The notes beneath the pieces are model-generated. The model made no database searches, had not been told where the DNA came from, and saw only the letters and a program-made list of their open reading frames with translations. Below, one piece after another: positions 6,321 through 6,940 of a stretch of 6,940 nt of DNA (position 1 is the first letter of the stretch; each line of letters starts with the position of its first letter). The stretch covers positions 1 to 6,940 of the forward strand of contig JAPUKT010000170.1 of NCBI GenBank assembly GCA_027295555.1, in the 5' to 3' direction. The translations under genes were made by a program, and so were the position numbers. The DNA is from Deltaproteobacteria bacterium (GTDB lineage: Bacteria; Myxococcota_A; Polyangia; Polyangiales; Houyiibacteriaceae).

Positions 6321-6908
6321 ATGAGAATACTCACGAGAAGCTTCGCGCAGGGCCTCTTGGTCCTGGCACCGATCGCCATTACGGGCTGGATCGTCGTGTT
6401 CACGGTCACCAAGCTCGATCAATGGCTCAATGCGCCGATCCCGGGCCTCGGGATCTTCATCGCGGCAGCGGGGATCACGTTCATCGGGTACCTGACGGGC
6501 CACGTGGTGGGCAGCCGGCTCGTCTCGTTCTTGGAGGCCGGCCTTCAGCGCGTGCCGATCATCAAGCTGCTCTACAACTCGCTGCGGGATCTCTTTGGTG
6601 CCTTCGTTGGGAGCCAACGTAAGTTCGACAAACCGGTCGCCGTCGAAATCAATCGCCACGGCCTCAAAGTCCTGGGCTTCCTCACGAGCGAGCACTTCGA
6701 CGACTCATACTTGGCGGGCCACGTCTCGGTGTACCTGCCCGAGTCTTACAACTTCGCCGGCAATCTGATCGTCGTACCACGCGAAAGGGTGCACCCACTC
6801 GACGCCGACGGCGCAGAGTTCATGGCATTCATCATGTCAGGAGGCGTCACGGCCATGAGCGCGGCGAGGACAATGGTAGACGGAGCCAAGCTCCCCCCGG
6901 GTCAGTGA
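6321..6908 (+). CDS. DUF502-family membrane protein
   Basis: A 195-residue protein. The ATG at 6321 is chosen because AGGAGA lies 6 bases before it and the protein then begins with a short basic leader (M-R-I-L-T-R) and helix 1; a frame from 6273 would add 16 unlikely residues. Two membrane helices are visible at about 9-30, with the family-typical G-L-L-V-L-A-P and T-G-W, and 44-64, following P-G-L-G. After them come R-V-P-I-I-K-L-L-Y-N and a soluble part with V-S-V-Y-L-P-E-S-Y-N-F-A-G-N, V-P-R-E-R-V-H-P-L-D and I-M-S-G-G-V-T. This order fits DUF502 proteins, which are about 200 residues with two helices. Their function is unknown. The gene reads away from the EamA gene and its stop codon lies inside a hexamer repeat. 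Confidence 0.9.
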   Translation: MRILTRSFAQGLLVLAPIAITGWIVVFTVTKLDQWLNAPIPGLGIFIAAAGITFIGYLTGHVVGSRLVSFLEAGLQRVPIIKLLYNSLRDLFGAFVGSQRKFDKPVAVEINRHGLKVLGFLTSEHFDDSYLAGHVSVYLPESYNFAGNLIVVPRERVHPLDADGAEFMAFIMSGGVTAMSAARTMVDGAKLPPGQ

Positions 6909-6940
6909 CAGCGCCAGTGTCAGTGCCAGCGTCGGCGTCA
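6901..6940 (+). repeat. Degenerate hexamer tandem repeat, consensus GYCAGY
   Basis: Read in steps of six from 6901, the units are GTCAGT, GACAGC, GCCAGT, GTCAGT, GCCAGC, GTCGGC and a partial GTCA. Positions 1, 3 and 5 of each full unit are always G, C and G. The repeat begins within the last codons of the DUF502 gene, includes its TGA, and runs off the right edge, so its full length is unknown. Confidence 0.6.

Noticed and set aside
6901..6940. CRISPR array at the right edge
   Set aside because: Units are 6 bases long with no spacers; this is a simple-sequence repeat.
1..6940. Defence island, prophage, insertion sequence or biosynthetic cluster
   Set aside because: No transposase, integrase, nuclease, helicase, toxin or synthase domain, no terminal repeats and no abrupt change in base or codon use. 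The genes look like ordinary chromosomal cargo.

Overview
The window is a densely packed bacterial chromosome segment of roughly 60% G+C. It holds seven complete protein genes and one cut off at the left edge, and no gap between genes exceeds about 60 bases. An MlaE-type lipid-transport permease, a secreted multihaem cytochrome c and several GC-rich reading frames point to a Gram-negative bacterium. The subfamily look of the chlorite-dismutase-like protein and of the haem-TPR protein suggests a deltaproteobacterium or myxobacterium-like lineage; that placement is inference from memory of families, not a search.

Layout, left to right. A plus-strand block runs from 1 to 2728: the C-terminal end of an MlaE-family permease, a 723-residue exported cytochrome with five CXXCH haem sites and a C-terminal TPR region, and an 80-residue basic protein with one C-terminal membrane helix. 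It meets a minus-strand pair (4588 down to 2732) tail to tail with only 3 bases between stop codons. That pair is a chlorite dismutase/HemQ-fold protein followed by chorismate synthase (aroC), 6 bases apart, with the aroC ribosome binding site overlapping the upstream stop codon. A 54-base divergent promoter region separates it from a plus-strand gene for a membrane-anchored, tryptophan-rich protein of unknown function (4643-5392). The end of that gene overlaps by 10 bases the end of a minus-strand EamA/DMT transporter gene (6264-5383). A second short divergent region (6265-6320), carrying an imperfect inverted repeat, leads to a DUF502 membrane protein (6321-6908). The last 40 bases are a degenerate hexamer repeat that starts inside the DUF502 stop region and runs off the window.

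The genes do not form one pathway. aroC is core aromatic amino acid metabolism; the cytochrome, the Cld-like protein and the MlaE permease are envelope, haem or redox functions; the rest are membrane proteins of general or unknown role. I see no phage, insertion sequence, CRISPR array, tRNA, toxin-antitoxin or recognisable defence system. The less ordinary items are the pentahaem-TPR protein, the haem-binding-fold protein next to aroC, the small tail-anchored basic protein and the terminal hexamer repeat.
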